Assembly: GCA_963848335.1 (NCBI GenBank)
Contig: CAWKDD010000001.1
Span: 620,001 to 684,000, forward strand
Direction: 5' to 3'
Length of the DNA stretch: 64,000 nt
Source: Chersky-840 sp963848335
GTDB lineage: Bacteria > Actinomycetota > Acidimicrobiia > Acidimicrobiales > UBA8190
The notes below the pieces were generated by a model that made no database searches, was not told the DNA's origin, and saw nothing but the letters and a program-made list of their open reading frames with translations. This document shows positions 47,086-56,031 of this stretch, piece by piece. A program made the position numbers and the translations under genes. Every line of letters begins with the position of its first letter. Position 1 is the stretch's first letter.

Positions 47086-48730
47086 GTGCAACCTCTGAGC
47101 AGGCGGGGCTTTCTCCGGGCCGCAGGGTTGGTGGCCGCCGGGGCCGCCTCGGCCGCGTTGACCGGGTGTTCGAGCTCCTCCCGGCGTGGGTCGGGTTCGC
47201 CGGCCACGTCGGCGGGAGCGACCTCGACGACCGAGGCGCTGGACGCCGCGGCGTGGTCGCAGCTGGCCGCGTCACTGTCCGGGCGCCTGGTGCTGCCCTC
47301 GAGCGCGGCAGTACCCCACGGCCCGGCTCGTGTACGACCCTCGCTTCGACGGGGCCCGCCCCGCCGCCATCGCCTTCTGTTCCTCGCCGGCCGACGTGCA
47401 GCGCTGCGTGGAGTTCGCCCGGGTGCACGCCGTCGCCCCCATCGCCCGCAGTGGAGGCCACAGCTACGGCGGCTACTCCACCGGTGCGGGCCTGGTGATC
47501 GACGTCACGCCCATGAGCTCGGTGGACGTGGCGGGTGCGGGGAGCAGCACGGGAGCGGGGAGCGTCGGTGCGGTGGGGGACACCGGCACGCCGGCCGCGC
47601 GACGCGTCGGCGCGGTGGTCGGCGCCGGCACGCTGCTCGTCGACTTCTACGACCAGCTGGCACAGGCCGGGGTGCTCGTGCCGGGGGGTTCGTGCCCGAC
47701 GGTGGGGATCGCCGGGTTGGCACTCGGCGGCGGGGTCGGCGTGCTGGGTCGCAAGTACGGGCTCACGTGCGACGCCATCGAGTCGGTGCAGATCGTCACC
47801 GCCGACGGGCGCCTGCTCACCTGTGACCCGACCCACGACGCCGATCTCTACTGGGCCTGTCGGGGCGGGGGCGGGGGGAACTTCGGGGTGGTGACGTCGT
47901 TCACCTTCGGCGCCGTGCCCATCCCCGAGCTGGCGCTGTGGACCCTCGACTGGCCGCCGTCGGCCGCCGCCGAGGTCCTGGGCGCCTGGCTGACCTGGGT
48001 GCAGGGAACGCCCGACGAGCTGTGGTCGAACTGCCAGCTCCTGTCGAGCGGCGGGCAGATGCAGGTGCGGACGGCGGGGATGTTCGTCGGCTCGACCACC
48101 ACGTTGGGATCGCTGGTCGACACCTTGGTGGGCGCGGTGGGCAGCCAGCCGTCGACCCGGTTCGTCGGGCCCGAGCAGTACCTCCACGCCATGCTCGTCG
48201 AAGCCGGTTGCGAGAGCCTCGACGTGGCGCAGTGCCATCTCGTGGGCGGGACGCCGGCGGGGGTGCTCACCCGGGCCGCCTCGGTGGCCTCCTCGGCCTA
48301 CCTCTCGGCGATTCCGTCGGCGGCGGGCGTCGACGCCTTCGTCCACAGCGTGGAGGACCTCGGGCGGACGCTCCCCGGGCTCGGCGGCGGGGTCGCCTTC
48401 GACGCCTACGGGGGTGCCATCAACGCCGTGAAGCCGGGCGACACGGCGTTCGTGCACCGCGACGCCCTGTGCGGCATCCAGGCCAGTGTGTCGACGGGGG
48501 TCGGCGCCGCGGCGGTGTCCCAAGGGTGGTCGTGGTTGGCGCACTTCTCCGCCGCGGTGGCGCCGTACGTGGACGGGTCCGCGTACCAGAACTACATCGA
48601 CCCCATGCTCTCGGACTGGCAGCGCGCCTACTACGGGGCCAATCTCGATCGGCTGGTGTCGGTCAAGGCGGACTACGACCCCGACGACGTGTTCCACTTC
48701 GCCCAGTCCATCCCCACCCGGCTGGCCTGA
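47086..48730 (+). CDS. Tat-exported FAD-linked oxidase (berberine-bridge-enzyme type; one frameshift)
   Basis: Tat signal SRRGFLRAAGLVAAGAASAA ending in a lipobox-like LTGC. FAD domain: YDPRFDGARPAAIAFCSSPA, RSGGHSYGGYSTG (His for covalent 8-alpha link), VPGGSCPTVGIAGLALGGGV (Cys for the 6-S link), LTCDAIESVQIVTADG, and CRGGGGGNFGVVTSFTF. The BBE C-terminal segment YQNYIDPMLSDWQRAYYGAN and LVSVKADYDPDDVFHFAQSI is present. His plus Cys suggest bicovalent flavin. One frame change near 47310. Oxidises an alcohol, sugar or alkaloid-like substrate outside the cytoplasm; identity unknown. Confidence 0.88.
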
Positions 48731-48780
48731 ACGCCGTCGCTTGTGCCTGAACGCCGTCGCTCGGCCTGAACGCCGTCGCT
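48726..48780 (+). repeat. 16-bp direct repeat, three copies, across the BBE stop
   Basis: cctgaacgccgtcgct at 48726-48741, 48746-48761 and 48765-48780. The first copy contains the stop codon. Periods of 20 and 19 bp, so not frame-preserving. Confidence 0.95.
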
Positions 48781-48831
48781 TGTGCAGGTGATGGGCCGAT
48801 GTCACCATGAACCCAGGCGAGGAGGTGCCCG

Positions 48832-50556
48832 GTGCACGATCTGGTGGTTCGAGGCGGCACGGTCGTGGACGGCACGGGAGCACCCTCACGCACTGCCGAC
48901 GTGGCCGTCGACGACGGCCGCATCAGCGCCGTGGGCGTGCTCGACGGGACCGCCGCGCGGCGGACCATCGACGCCGATGGCGCCCTGGTGACGCCCGGTT
49001 GGGTCGACATCCACACCCACTATGACGGCCAGGCCACGTGGGACGAGGTCCTCGCCCCGAGCTCGTGGCACGGGGTCACGACCATCGTCACCGGGAACTG
49101 CGGCGTGGGCTTCGCCCCGGCGCGCCCCGAGCGCCACGACTGGCTCATCGGGCTCATGGAGGGCGTCGAGGACATCCCCGGCACCGCCCTGGCCGAGGGC
49201 ATCACGTGGGACTGGGAGAGCTTCCCCGAGTACCTCGACGCCCTCGAGCGCCGCCGCTTCACCGTCGACGTCGGGACGCAGATCGCCCACGGCGCGGTGC
49301 GCGCCTATGTGATGGGCGAGCGCGGGGCGCGCAACGAGGCGGCGGGGCCCGACGACATCGCGGCGATGCGCGCCATAGTCCGGGACGCCGTGGCGGCGGG
49401 CGCCCTCGGGTTCTCCACGTCCCGCACCATCGCCCACCGCGCCATCGACGGCGAGCCGGTCCCGGGGACCTACGCGGCCGAAGACGAGTTGTTCGGGATC
49501 GGGGCCGCGCTGGGCGGGCTGGGTGCGGGGGTCTTCGAGCTGGCCCCCGCCGGCGTGGCCGGCGAGGACGTCGTCGCCCCGGCCAAGGAGGTGGACTGGA
49601 TGCGGCGGCTGTCGGTCGCCATCGGGCGCCCGGTCACCTTCGCCCTGCTGCAGATCTCGGACGCTCCCGAGCTGTGGCGCGAGCTCATGGACGAGTCGCT
49701 GCGGGCCGCCGACGAAGGCGCGCAGCTGTGGCCGCAGGTGGCGGCGCGTGCCACCGGGCTCCTGACCGGCCTGCACACCTCGTACTGCCTCTTCGACTCC
49801 ATCCCGGCCTACCAGGCGCTCAAGGCGCGCAATCTGAGCGACGAGCAGCTCCTCGACGCCCTGCGCGACCCGTCGGTACGGGACTCCATCGTGTCCTTCG
49901 AGCCCGAGCCCGATCACCGCGCCGCGCTGGAGCGTGCCTACCGGGTCAACTTCGTCCTCGGCACACCGCCGGACTACGAGCCGGGACCGGAGCGGTCCCT
50001 GGCCTCGATGGCGGCCGCGGCCGGGCGCCCCCCGCTCGAGGTGGCCTACGACGTCATGCTCGAGGCCGACGGGCACGGGCTCTTCTACTTCCCCATCCTC
50101 AACTACGCCTCGATGAGCCTGGAGCCCGCCCGCGAGATGCTGCTGCATCCGCGCGCCGTGGCCGGCCTGGGCGACGGAGGGGCGCACTGCGGCGTCATCT
50201 GCGACTCACCCCAGCCGACGTTCATGCTCACGCACTGGGTGAGGGACCGCACCCGGGGGGAGCGCCTCCCCCTCGAATGGGTGGTGAAGAAGCAGACCCA
50301 CGACACCGCCCGCCTCTACGGCCTGGGGGATCGCGGCACCCTCGAGCCCGGCATGGTGGCCGACGTCAACGTCATCGACTACGAACGCCTGCAGCTGGGC
50401 ACCCCCAGGGTGGTCACCGACCTGCCCGCCGGGGGGAGGCGTCTGGTACAGGAGGCCGTCGGCTACCTGGCCACGGTCAAGTCCGGGGAGACCACCTTCG
50501 AGCTCGGGCGCGACACCGGGGCGCGTCCGGGGGTGCTGGTGCGGGGAGCCCGCTGA
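48832..50556 (+). CDS. amidohydrolase of the N-acyl-D-amino-acid deacylase family
   Basis: 574 residues, intact. MHDLVVRGGTVVDGTGAPSR, metal-site VDIHTHYDGQATWD (HxH), VTTIVTGNCGVGFAPARPE with the conserved Cys/Asn, AGALGFSTSRTIAHR, GLGDGGAHCGVICDSPQPTF with the metal Asp, and WVVKKQTHDTARLYGLGDRG then LEPGMVADVNVIDY. A binuclear-metal enzyme cleaving an amide; D-aminoacylase, D-glutamate deacetylase and other amides are all in this family, so the substrate is open. GTG 48832 has SD gaggaggtg. Confidence 0.92.
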   Translation: MHDLVVRGGTVVDGTGAPSRTADVAVDDGRISAVGVLDGTAARRTIDADGALVTPGWVDIHTHYDGQATWDEVLAPSSWHGVTTIVTGNCGVGFAPARPERHDWLIGLMEGVEDIPGTALAEGITWDWESFPEYLDALERRRFTVDVGTQIAHGAVRAYVMGERGARNEAAGPDDIAAMRAIVRDAVAAGALGFSTSRTIAHRAIDGEPVPGTYAAEDELFGIGAALGGLGAGVFELAPAGVAGEDVVAPAKEVDWMRRLSVAIGRPVTFALLQISDAPELWRELMDESLRAADEGAQLWPQVAARATGLLTGLHTSYCLFDSIPAYQALKARNLSDEQLLDALRDPSVRDSIVSFEPEPDHRAALERAYRVNFVLGTPPDYEPGPERSLASMAAAAGRPPLEVAYDVMLEADGHGLFYFPILNYASMSLEPAREMLLHPRAVAGLGDGGAHCGVICDSPQPTFMLTHWVRDRTRGERLPLEWVVKKQTHDTARLYGLGDRGTLEPGMVADVNVIDYERLQLGTPRVVTDLPAGGRRLVQEAVGYLATVKSGETTFELGRDTGARPGVLVRGAR

Positions 50557-50559
50557 GGC

Positions 50560-51048
50560 TCAGCCCGGGCGGTGCCGGAGGACGTAACGCAGGATCCGCA
50601 TGTGCTTGTCGGTGTCGTCGAGCATGAGGTCGACCAGGAAGGGCCAGATCGTCCCGGTGTAGGTACGGAGCCGGCGGCGCAGCCGGCGGAGGTCGGACCG
50701 GTCCTTCTTCTCCGACGCCAGCAGCTCCCTGGTCTGCGCCACGAGCTCGTCGTCGCCGGCGCCCTCGACCATGCGGGGAAGGGCGGGCTCCACGCTCATC
50801 AGGCTGCCCCATGCGATGGTGTGGGCGATCTCGGCCAGCACCTGGTGGTGCCGGCGCTCGTCCTCGAGGATGAGGTGCACGAGATAGCGCGTCACCGGTG
50901 ACGGGGCTTCGCGTGCGAAGTGCTCGTACCTCTGGAGGAGCGCCCCCTCCTCCCTGCCGTGGCGCGAGATCCACTCGACCAAGTCCCCTTCGGCCGCGCT
51001 CGCCCCGGCTACGCGCAAGCCCTGTGCCGACGATTCGAATGTCGCCAT
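50560..51048 (-). CDS. ferritin-like helical protein
   Basis: 162 residues, four-helix pattern with two metal-type segments: VHLILEDERRHHQVLAEIAH and DLMLDDTDKHMRILRYVLRH, both ExxRHH/DxxKH-like, preceded by HGREEGALLQRYEHFAREAP. Looks like the actinobacterial erythrin/ferritin-like group; di-iron binding is inferred. ATG 51048 was chosen where the soluble protein begins, although the open frame extends to 51732. Divergent from the 2-oxoacid dehydrogenase genes; shared regulation is possible but unproven. Confidence 0.7.
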   Translation of the reverse strand: MATFESSAQGLRVAGASAAEGDLVEWISRHGREEGALLQRYEHFAREAPSPVTRYLVHLILEDERRHHQVLAEIAHTIAWGSLMSVEPALPRMVEGAGDDELVAQTRELLASEKKDRSDLRRLRRRLRTYTGTIWPFLVDLMLDDTDKHMRILRYVLRHRPG

Positions 51049-51170
51049 TGACCCACTCTCCGTGTCGGAGCTGGGATTGTCCAGGGTCGAAGGTCCCAGG
51101 TGCACACGGATGTGGACAGGTGTGGGCGGTGTGGGCCCGGGGTCCCACGCTCCCCCCGGTCCCGTCGGCA

Positions 51171-51176
51171 TACGGT
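51171..51176 (+). promoter_or_regulatory. -10 hexamer TACGGT of the E1 operon
   Basis: TANNNT ending 7 nt before ATG 51184; leaderless promoter candidate. Confidence 0.5.
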
Positions 51177-51183
51177 AAGGGCG

Positions 51184-52208
51184 ATGAAAGCCGAGGCCCC
51201 CGACCACGCCACCCTGCTGCACATGTTCGACACCATGGCGCTCGTCGCCGCCACCGACGACGCCCTGCGCAGCGCCATCTCGGCGGGGAGCGCCACCTTG
51301 GCCTACTACTCGCCGCGGGGACAGGAGGCCGCCGCCGCCGGCATGGCCGCGGCGCTGCGCCCCGACGACTACCTGGTGACGACGTACCGGGGCATGCACG
51401 ACCAGATCGCCAAGGGGGTGCCGCTGCGCCCCCTGCTGGCCGAGATGCTGGGCCGGGCCGAAGGCACCGGCAAGGGCAAGGGCGGCCCCATGCATGTGGC
51501 CTGGCCCGACGTCGGGCTCATGCTGACCACGGGCGTGGTCGGCTCGGGCCTGCCCATCGCGGCCGGACTGGCCTGGGCGGCGGCGCGCCGGCGACGGGGG
51601 ACGCGTGAGCGTGGCCTCCTTCGGCGACGGGGCCACCAACATCGGCGCCTTCCACGAGGCGGCCAACCTGGCCGCAGTGTGGCAGCTCCCCGTGGTGTTC
51701 CTGTGCCAGAACAACGGGTACGGCGAGCACACCTCGGTCGCGCGAGCACCAACGCATCGAGCACGTCGCCCAGCGGGCCGCGGCCTACGGGATGCCCGGG
51801 GTCACGGTGGACGGCAACGACCCCGTGGCCGTCTACCACGCCGTGTCGAGCGCCGTGGCCCGGGCCCGGGCCGGGCAGGGGCCGACCCTCGTCGAAGCCG
51901 TCACCTCCCGGCTCTTCGGGCACGTCTTCGGGGACCGCATGGGATACGTCGATCCCGCCGAGCTCGAAGAGGCGTGGAAGCAGGAGCCGGTGGCCCGCTT
52001 CCGTCGCGCGCTCGGTGCACAGCGGCGTGCTCACCGAGGACGCCGCGGACGCCGTCGCAGGCGCGCTGCGCCGCCCTCGCCGGCGACACCCTGGCCGAGG
52101 TGCTCGAGCTCCCCGAGCCCGACGCCGACGAGATGCTCTTCGACATCGTGGCGCCGTCACCGCCGGCCCCGGCGCCGCCTGCCCGTCCCGGCGGGCGCGG
52201 CCGGGTGA
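51184..52208 (+). pseudogene. 2-oxoacid (pyruvate/acetoin-type) dehydrogenase E1 alpha subunit, frameshifted
   Basis: TPP-dependent decarboxylase subunit. MFDTMALVAATDDALRSAIS, YYSPRGQEAAAAGMAAALRP, YRGMHDQIAKGVPLRPLLAE, GKGKGGPMHVAWPDVGLMLT, then the TPP motif VASFGDGATNIGAFHEAANL to FLCQNNGYGEHTSV (GDG...NN), and YGMPGVTVDGNDPVAVYHAV, RLFGHVFGDRMGYVDPAELE. Breaks near 51600, 51745, 52015 and 52065. The set most resembles acetoin:DCPIP oxidoreductase or branched-chain E1 of actinobacteria. Stop TGA at 52206-52208. Confidence 0.87.
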
Positions 52209-53175
52209 GGCGAGCGTCCGGTCCGCCATCACCCTGGCGCTCGACGAGGCCCTGGCATCCGACGACCGGGTGGTGCTGCTCGGCGAGGACATCTCCGACA
52301 ACGGGGTGTTCGGCGTGACCAAGGGCCTGGCCGCCAAGTACGGCGCCGACCGGGTGCGCGACACGCCCATCTCGGAGCAGGCCATCGTGGGCGCGGCGGT
52401 GGGCGCCGCGCTCGGGGGCCTGCGCCCCGTGGCCGAGATCATGTTCATGGACTTCCTCGGCCTGTGCCTGGACCAGCTCGCCAACCACGCCGCCAAGCTG
52501 CGCTACATGTCGGGCGGACTGACCCCGGTGCCCATGGTCATGCGCACCGCGGTGGGGGGCGGCCTGCAGGTCGGCGCCCAGCACTCGCAGATGCTCGAGG
52601 CCTGGCTCACGCACGTGCCGGGCCTCAAGGTGGTCGTCCCGAGCACGCCGTCGGACGCCCGGGGCCTGCTGGCGTCGTGCATCGCCGACGACGATCCCTG
52701 CGTGTTCATCGAGCAGGTCCTCCTGCTGTCGAAGAAGGGTGTGCTGGACGACGCGCCGGTCCCGCTCGGGGTGGCCGACGTCAAGCGCCCCGGCACCGAC
52801 GTCACCGTGGTGACCTACGGCCGCCAGGTACACGAGGCCGTCTCGGTGGCCGACGCCCTGGCGTCGCGGGGCGTCGAGGTCGAGGTCCTCGACCTCCGGT
52901 CCCTCGTTCCCCTCGACGAAGAGGCGGTGATGGAGTCCGTCGGTCGCACGCGCCGGGCCGTCGTCCTGCACGAGGCCGTGGTCACCGGCGGCTTCGGCGC
53001 CGAGCTGGCGGCGGGGATCTCCGAGGCGCTCTTCGGCCGACTGGTGGCGCCGGTGCTGCGCGTGGGTGCGGTGCCCGCCCCGCTGCCCTACGCGCGCGGG
53101 CTCGAACGCCTGGCCCTCCCCGGCCCCGAACGCCTGCTCGAAGCGCTCGAGTGGGTCATGGCCTACGACGGCTGA
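52207..53175 (+). CDS. 2-oxoacid (pyruvate/acetoin-type) dehydrogenase E1 beta subunit
   Basis: About 320 residues: ASVRSAITLALDEALASDDR, VVLLGEDISDNGVFGVTKGL, RVRDTPISEQAIVGAAVGAA, EIMFMDFLGLCLDQLANHAA, MRTAVGGGLQVGAQHSQMLE, HVPGLKVVVPSTPSDARGLL, and the C-terminal domain VLHEAVVTGGFGAELAAGIS. The start cannot be fixed: the frame is open far upstream, and a GTG at 52205 overlapping the E1 alpha stop is one base out of frame, so a base is probably missing there. Pairs with E1 alpha as an alpha2beta2 enzyme and is followed after 6 nt by a lipoyl domain. Confidence 0.9.
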   Translation, partial: EASVRSAITLALDEALASDDRVVLLGEDISDNGVFGVTKGLAAKYGADRVRDTPISEQAIVGAAVGAALGGLRPVAEIMFMDFLGLCLDQLANHAAKLRYMSGGLTPVPMVMRTAVGGGLQVGAQHSQMLEAWLTHVPGLKVVVPSTPSDARGLLASCIADDDPCVFIEQVLLLSKKGVLDDAPVPLGVADVKRPGTDVTVVTYGRQVHEAVSVADALASRGVEVEVLDLRSLVPLDEEAVMESVGRTRRAVVLHEAVVTGGFGAELAAGISEALFGRLVAPVLRVGAVPAPLPYARGLERLALPGPERLLEALEWVMAYDG

Positions 53176-53181
53176 GATCCC

Positions 53182-53412
53182 GTGCTGCTCCGGCTCCCCA
53201 AGATCGGCATGGAGATGACCGAGGCCGTCCTGGCCGCCTGGCTGGTGGAGGACGGCGCCGTCGTCGCCAAGGGCCAGGCTCTCTACGAGATGGAAACCGA
53301 CAAGGTCACCAACGAGATCGAGTGCCCGGTGCCGGGACGGCTGCGACGGATCGCCGAGGAGGGCGTGACGTACCACGTCGGTGATCTCGTGGCCGAGATC
53401 ACCGAGCAGTGA
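53182..53412 (+). CDS. stand-alone lipoyl-domain protein
   Basis: 76 residues, a single lipoyl (biotinyl/lipoyl attachment) domain and nothing else: LLRLPKIGMEMTEAVLAAWL, then YEMETDKVTNEIECPVPGRL with the lipoylated lysine at K41. GTG start 6 nt after E1 beta. A normal E2 has a catalytic acyltransferase domain after this, but here a stop follows directly and no E2 core or E3 gene lies in the window. It may be the swinging-arm carrier for the upstream E1, working with an E2 or E3 encoded elsewhere. Confidence 0.88.
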   Translation: MLLRLPKIGMEMTEAVLAAWLVEDGAVVAKGQALYEMETDKVTNEIECPVPGRLRRIAEEGVTYHVGDLVAEITEQ

Positions 53413-53539
53413 CACGGAGGCCGGGGTGGCCGGTGGCCGGTGGTTCGGGCCGAGTGTGGCCGAGTGATCCATTGTCGCCGACGGCGGCGAATCCGTGCGT
53501 GGGTTCCGAACACCCACCGAGGCCAACGGGAGGCTGAAC

Positions 53540-53836
53540 ATGGCAGGCACACCCACCCACGCCATCGTCGTCCGCGTCACGTTCAAGGCCGGCTTCGAAG
53601 AGTCGGCCACGATGATGCTCGACACCGAGGTCGTCCCCGGGGCGAAGGCGGCGGCGGGGTTCGTAGCCGGGTACTGGATGCATTCCGAAGACGGCCGGAC
53701 CGGTACCTCGGTGGAGCTGTTCGACAGCCTTTCCCACGCACGGGCAGAGCTGGGACGACGGAGCACCGACATGCCGGCCGGTTCTCCGGTGTCGGTTGAC
53801 AGCGCGGAGATCCTCGAGATTGCGGCCAGTGCCTGA
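53540..53836 (+). CDS. small ABM-like (dimeric alpha-beta barrel) protein
   Basis: 98 residues: THAIVVRVTFKAGFEESATM, VVPGAKAAAGFVAGYWMHSE, GRTGTSVELFDSLSHARAEL, and VSVDSAEILEIAASA. One small ferredoxin-like barrel, with no catalytic pattern that would separate a monooxygenase from a binding protein. ATG 53540 was chosen over 53495 as the start of the domain. Weakly similar in type, not in sequence, to the ABM-like protein at 39.7 kb. Confidence 0.65.
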   Translation: MAGTPTHAIVVRVTFKAGFEESATMMLDTEVVPGAKAAAGFVAGYWMHSEDGRTGTSVELFDSLSHARAELGRRSTDMPAGSPVSVDSAEILEIAASA

Positions 53837-54050
53837 CCCGGTCTCCGTGTCGATTCCGGCGTAACCGGGGCCTTCGGATCGGGGCGGGGTCTGGTCCGTC
53901 GTGGCCCGCCTGACCCCGGTACCGGCTCTCACCTCACGCTGAACCGCCGGCGTTCGAGGGGACTTCGGGTCAATCTCGACGGGTGCGCTGGTCGACCTCG
54001 GCGCCCTCGGCGAGTGGCCTGGACGCAGCGGGGGTACGTCGAATCGAAGC

Positions 54051-54056
54051 GATAAT
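54051..54056 (+). promoter_or_regulatory. -10 hexamer GATAAT of the asparagine synthase gene
   Basis: GATAAT ends 8 nt before ATG 54065, close to the leaderless spacing. No convincing -35. Confidence 0.45.
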
Positions 54057-54064
54057 CTCGGCAC

Positions 54065-55978
54065 ATGTGCGGCATCGGAGGCTGCGTCCTGCCTCTGGGC
54101 GCAACCCCCTCGCTCGAGCGACTCGAGGCGATGCGCGACGCCCTCAGGCACCGGGGACCCGATGGATCGGGTGTGGAGATCCTCGGCAACGTGGGACTCG
54201 TGCATACCCGGCTCGCGATCGTCGACGTGAGTCAACGCGCACGACAGCCGATGCGTCACGCCGGCGGAGACTGGTGGCTCTCCTTCAACGGGGAGATCTT
54301 CAACCACGAGACGATCCGGCGTGAGCTCGCCGATGAGTCCTTCGTCTCGGGGGGGGACACCGAGACTCTTCTGCACGCTCTGGCCCGATGGGGCCCCACC
54401 GTGCTGCCCCGCCTCAATGGTCAGTTCGCCATCGCCGCGCTCGACCTCGCGACCAAGCGGTTGTTGCTCGCCCGGGACCGCTTCGGCATCAAGCCTCTCT
54501 ACGTGGCCGACTGGGACGGAGGTATCTGGTTCGCCAGCGAACCGGCGGCGCTTCTGGCCGCCGGCATCGAACCCTCACCCCGGGAGGACGGCTGGCGGAG
54601 CATCCTGGACTCGTCCTTCTATCCGGGCGACGCCACATTGCTGCAAGGCATTGGCCGTCTGTTGCCGGGGACCTCTTGGGAGATCGACCTCGACACTTCG
54701 GTGATCACGAGCCATCGCTGGGATTCTCCCGAACGCCACGTCGACCCGGAATCCCAGAGGAAGTTGGAGTCTCGTTCGCGCTCCGACCTGGTGTCCGAGC
54801 TCGAGGGCACGCTTCGTGCTGCGGTGCACGACGCCCTCCTCGGCGACGTGCCCGTGGGGACGTTGTGCTCCGGCGGCGTCGACTCGAGTCTCATCACTGC
54901 GTTGGCGTTGGAGGCCAACAAGGATCTTGTTGCGTTCGGGGCCGGGTACAAGGGCGACCCGGCTCTCGACGAGGGCCCCGCGGCGCAGCGAGTGGCCGAT
55001 GCGTTGGGGATCGAGCTCGAGCTCTTGGACGTGACAGAGCCTGCCTGGAGAAGCGGCTTCGTCGCTGCGACTGTCCATTTCGGCGCTCCCCTGCACAATG
55101 CGAGCTCTGTCCCCATCTCACAGATGGCCGAGAGCGCTCGTCGCCGGGGAATCAAGGTCCTGCTCACCGGGGAAGGCGCCGACGAGTTGTTCGGCGGGTA
55201 TATGGACCTCTACACGAGCTCCCTGGCGGCGTTCATGTCTCGGCCACAACGGGCGATACGCCGGCTGGAACAGGTCGTGTTCGAGTCTCCCCTGGAGAGT
55301 GCCCGAGCCATCGTTCGGCGGATCGCCGCGCGGAGCAGGGCGCATCCCCCTCGAGACGCGATCGAGTCGCGATCCGACGGGAGCCTGGCGACCAGCGAGA
55401 CCAGCGAGACCAGCGAGACCAGCGAGACCAGCGAGACCAGAGAGACGGTCCCACTGCCCGTCGAGGCCGCCTACGGGCACCACGCCGGACCGAGAGGCAC
55501 GCTGGAGTCGACCCTTTTGCGCAACCTCGACGTCACGCTGTCACACCTGTTGAACCGTATGGACAAGAACATGATGCAGGTCTCCGTAGAAGCACGCGTC
55601 CCCATCCTCGATCCACGTGTCGTCGCACTGGCGCTGAACCTCCCCCTCGAGTGCAGGGTCGGCCCCTGGAGCAAGGGCATCCTGCGTGACGTGGCTCGAA
55701 GGTTCCTGCCGTTGAGCATCGCCCACCGTCCCAAGATCTACGGTATGACCTTCGATGCCGGCGCTTGGATCGAAGAGGCGGCGAACGCCACGTTCCTGTC
55801 GCGTGGTGTGCTGCAGGACGTGTTCCGTGTCCCCTCCGACGAGTTCGCCGATGTCGTGGACAGTGCACGCGGCGCCTTGCGGTTCAGGCTGTGGTCGGCG
55901 GAAGTCTGGTGTCGGTCGGTATTCGCGGGGGAGTCCCAGTCGACCATCGAGGCAGAGTTGTGGCCCCAGGGGATATAG
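54065..55978 (+). CDS. asnB: asparagine synthase (glutamine-hydrolysing)
   Basis: 637 residues, intact. Glutaminase domain begins MCGIGG (Cys2 nucleophile after Met removal) with RHRGPDGSGVE, FNGEIFNHE, and GDTETLLHALARWG. Synthetase domain has the PP-loop CSGGVDSSLITALAL (about residue 268), LLTGEGADELFGGYMDLY, and NRMDKNMMQVSVEARVPILD. A (TSE)5 repeat (residues about 442-459) lies between them in the synthetase domain. Codon use looks less GC-biased than neighbours (55021-55080 is 36/60 GC). Alone, so role is asparagine supply or a specialised amidotransferase. Confidence 0.92.
   Translation: MCGIGGCVLPLGATPSLERLEAMRDALRHRGPDGSGVEILGNVGLVHTRLAIVDVSQRARQPMRHAGGDWWLSFNGEIFNHETIRRELADESFVSGGDTETLLHALARWGPTVLPRLNGQFAIAALDLATKRLLLARDRFGIKPLYVADWDGGIWFASEPAALLAAGIEPSPREDGWRSILDSSFYPGDATLLQGIGRLLPGTSWEIDLDTSVITSHRWDSPERHVDPESQRKLESRSRSDLVSELEGTLRAAVHDALLGDVPVGTLCSGGVDSSLITALALEANKDLVAFGAGYKGDPALDEGPAAQRVADALGIELELLDVTEPAWRSGFVAATVHFGAPLHNASSVPISQMAESARRRGIKVLLTGEGADELFGGYMDLYTSSLAAFMSRPQRAIRRLEQVVFESPLESARAIVRRIAARSRAHPPRDAIESRSDGSLATSETSETSETSETSETRETVPLPVEAAYGHHAGPRGTLESTLLRNLDVTLSHLLNRMDKNMMQVSVEARVPILDPRVVALALNLPLECRVGPWSKGILRDVARRFLPLSIAHRPKIYGMTFDAGAWIEEAANATFLSRGVLQDVFRVPSDEFADVVDSARGALRFRLWSAEVWCRSVFAGESQSTIEAELWPQGI
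55391..55444 (+). repeat. 9-bp tandem repeat encoding TSE in asnB
   Basis: Five perfect accagcgag units and one variant (accagagag). In frame, gives TSETSETSETSETSETRE. Confidence 0.97.
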
Positions 55979-56031
55979 CGAGGAAGCCCACCTCCAACGG
56001 CCACGGGGGACGAGCCGCTGTCAAGCCACTG

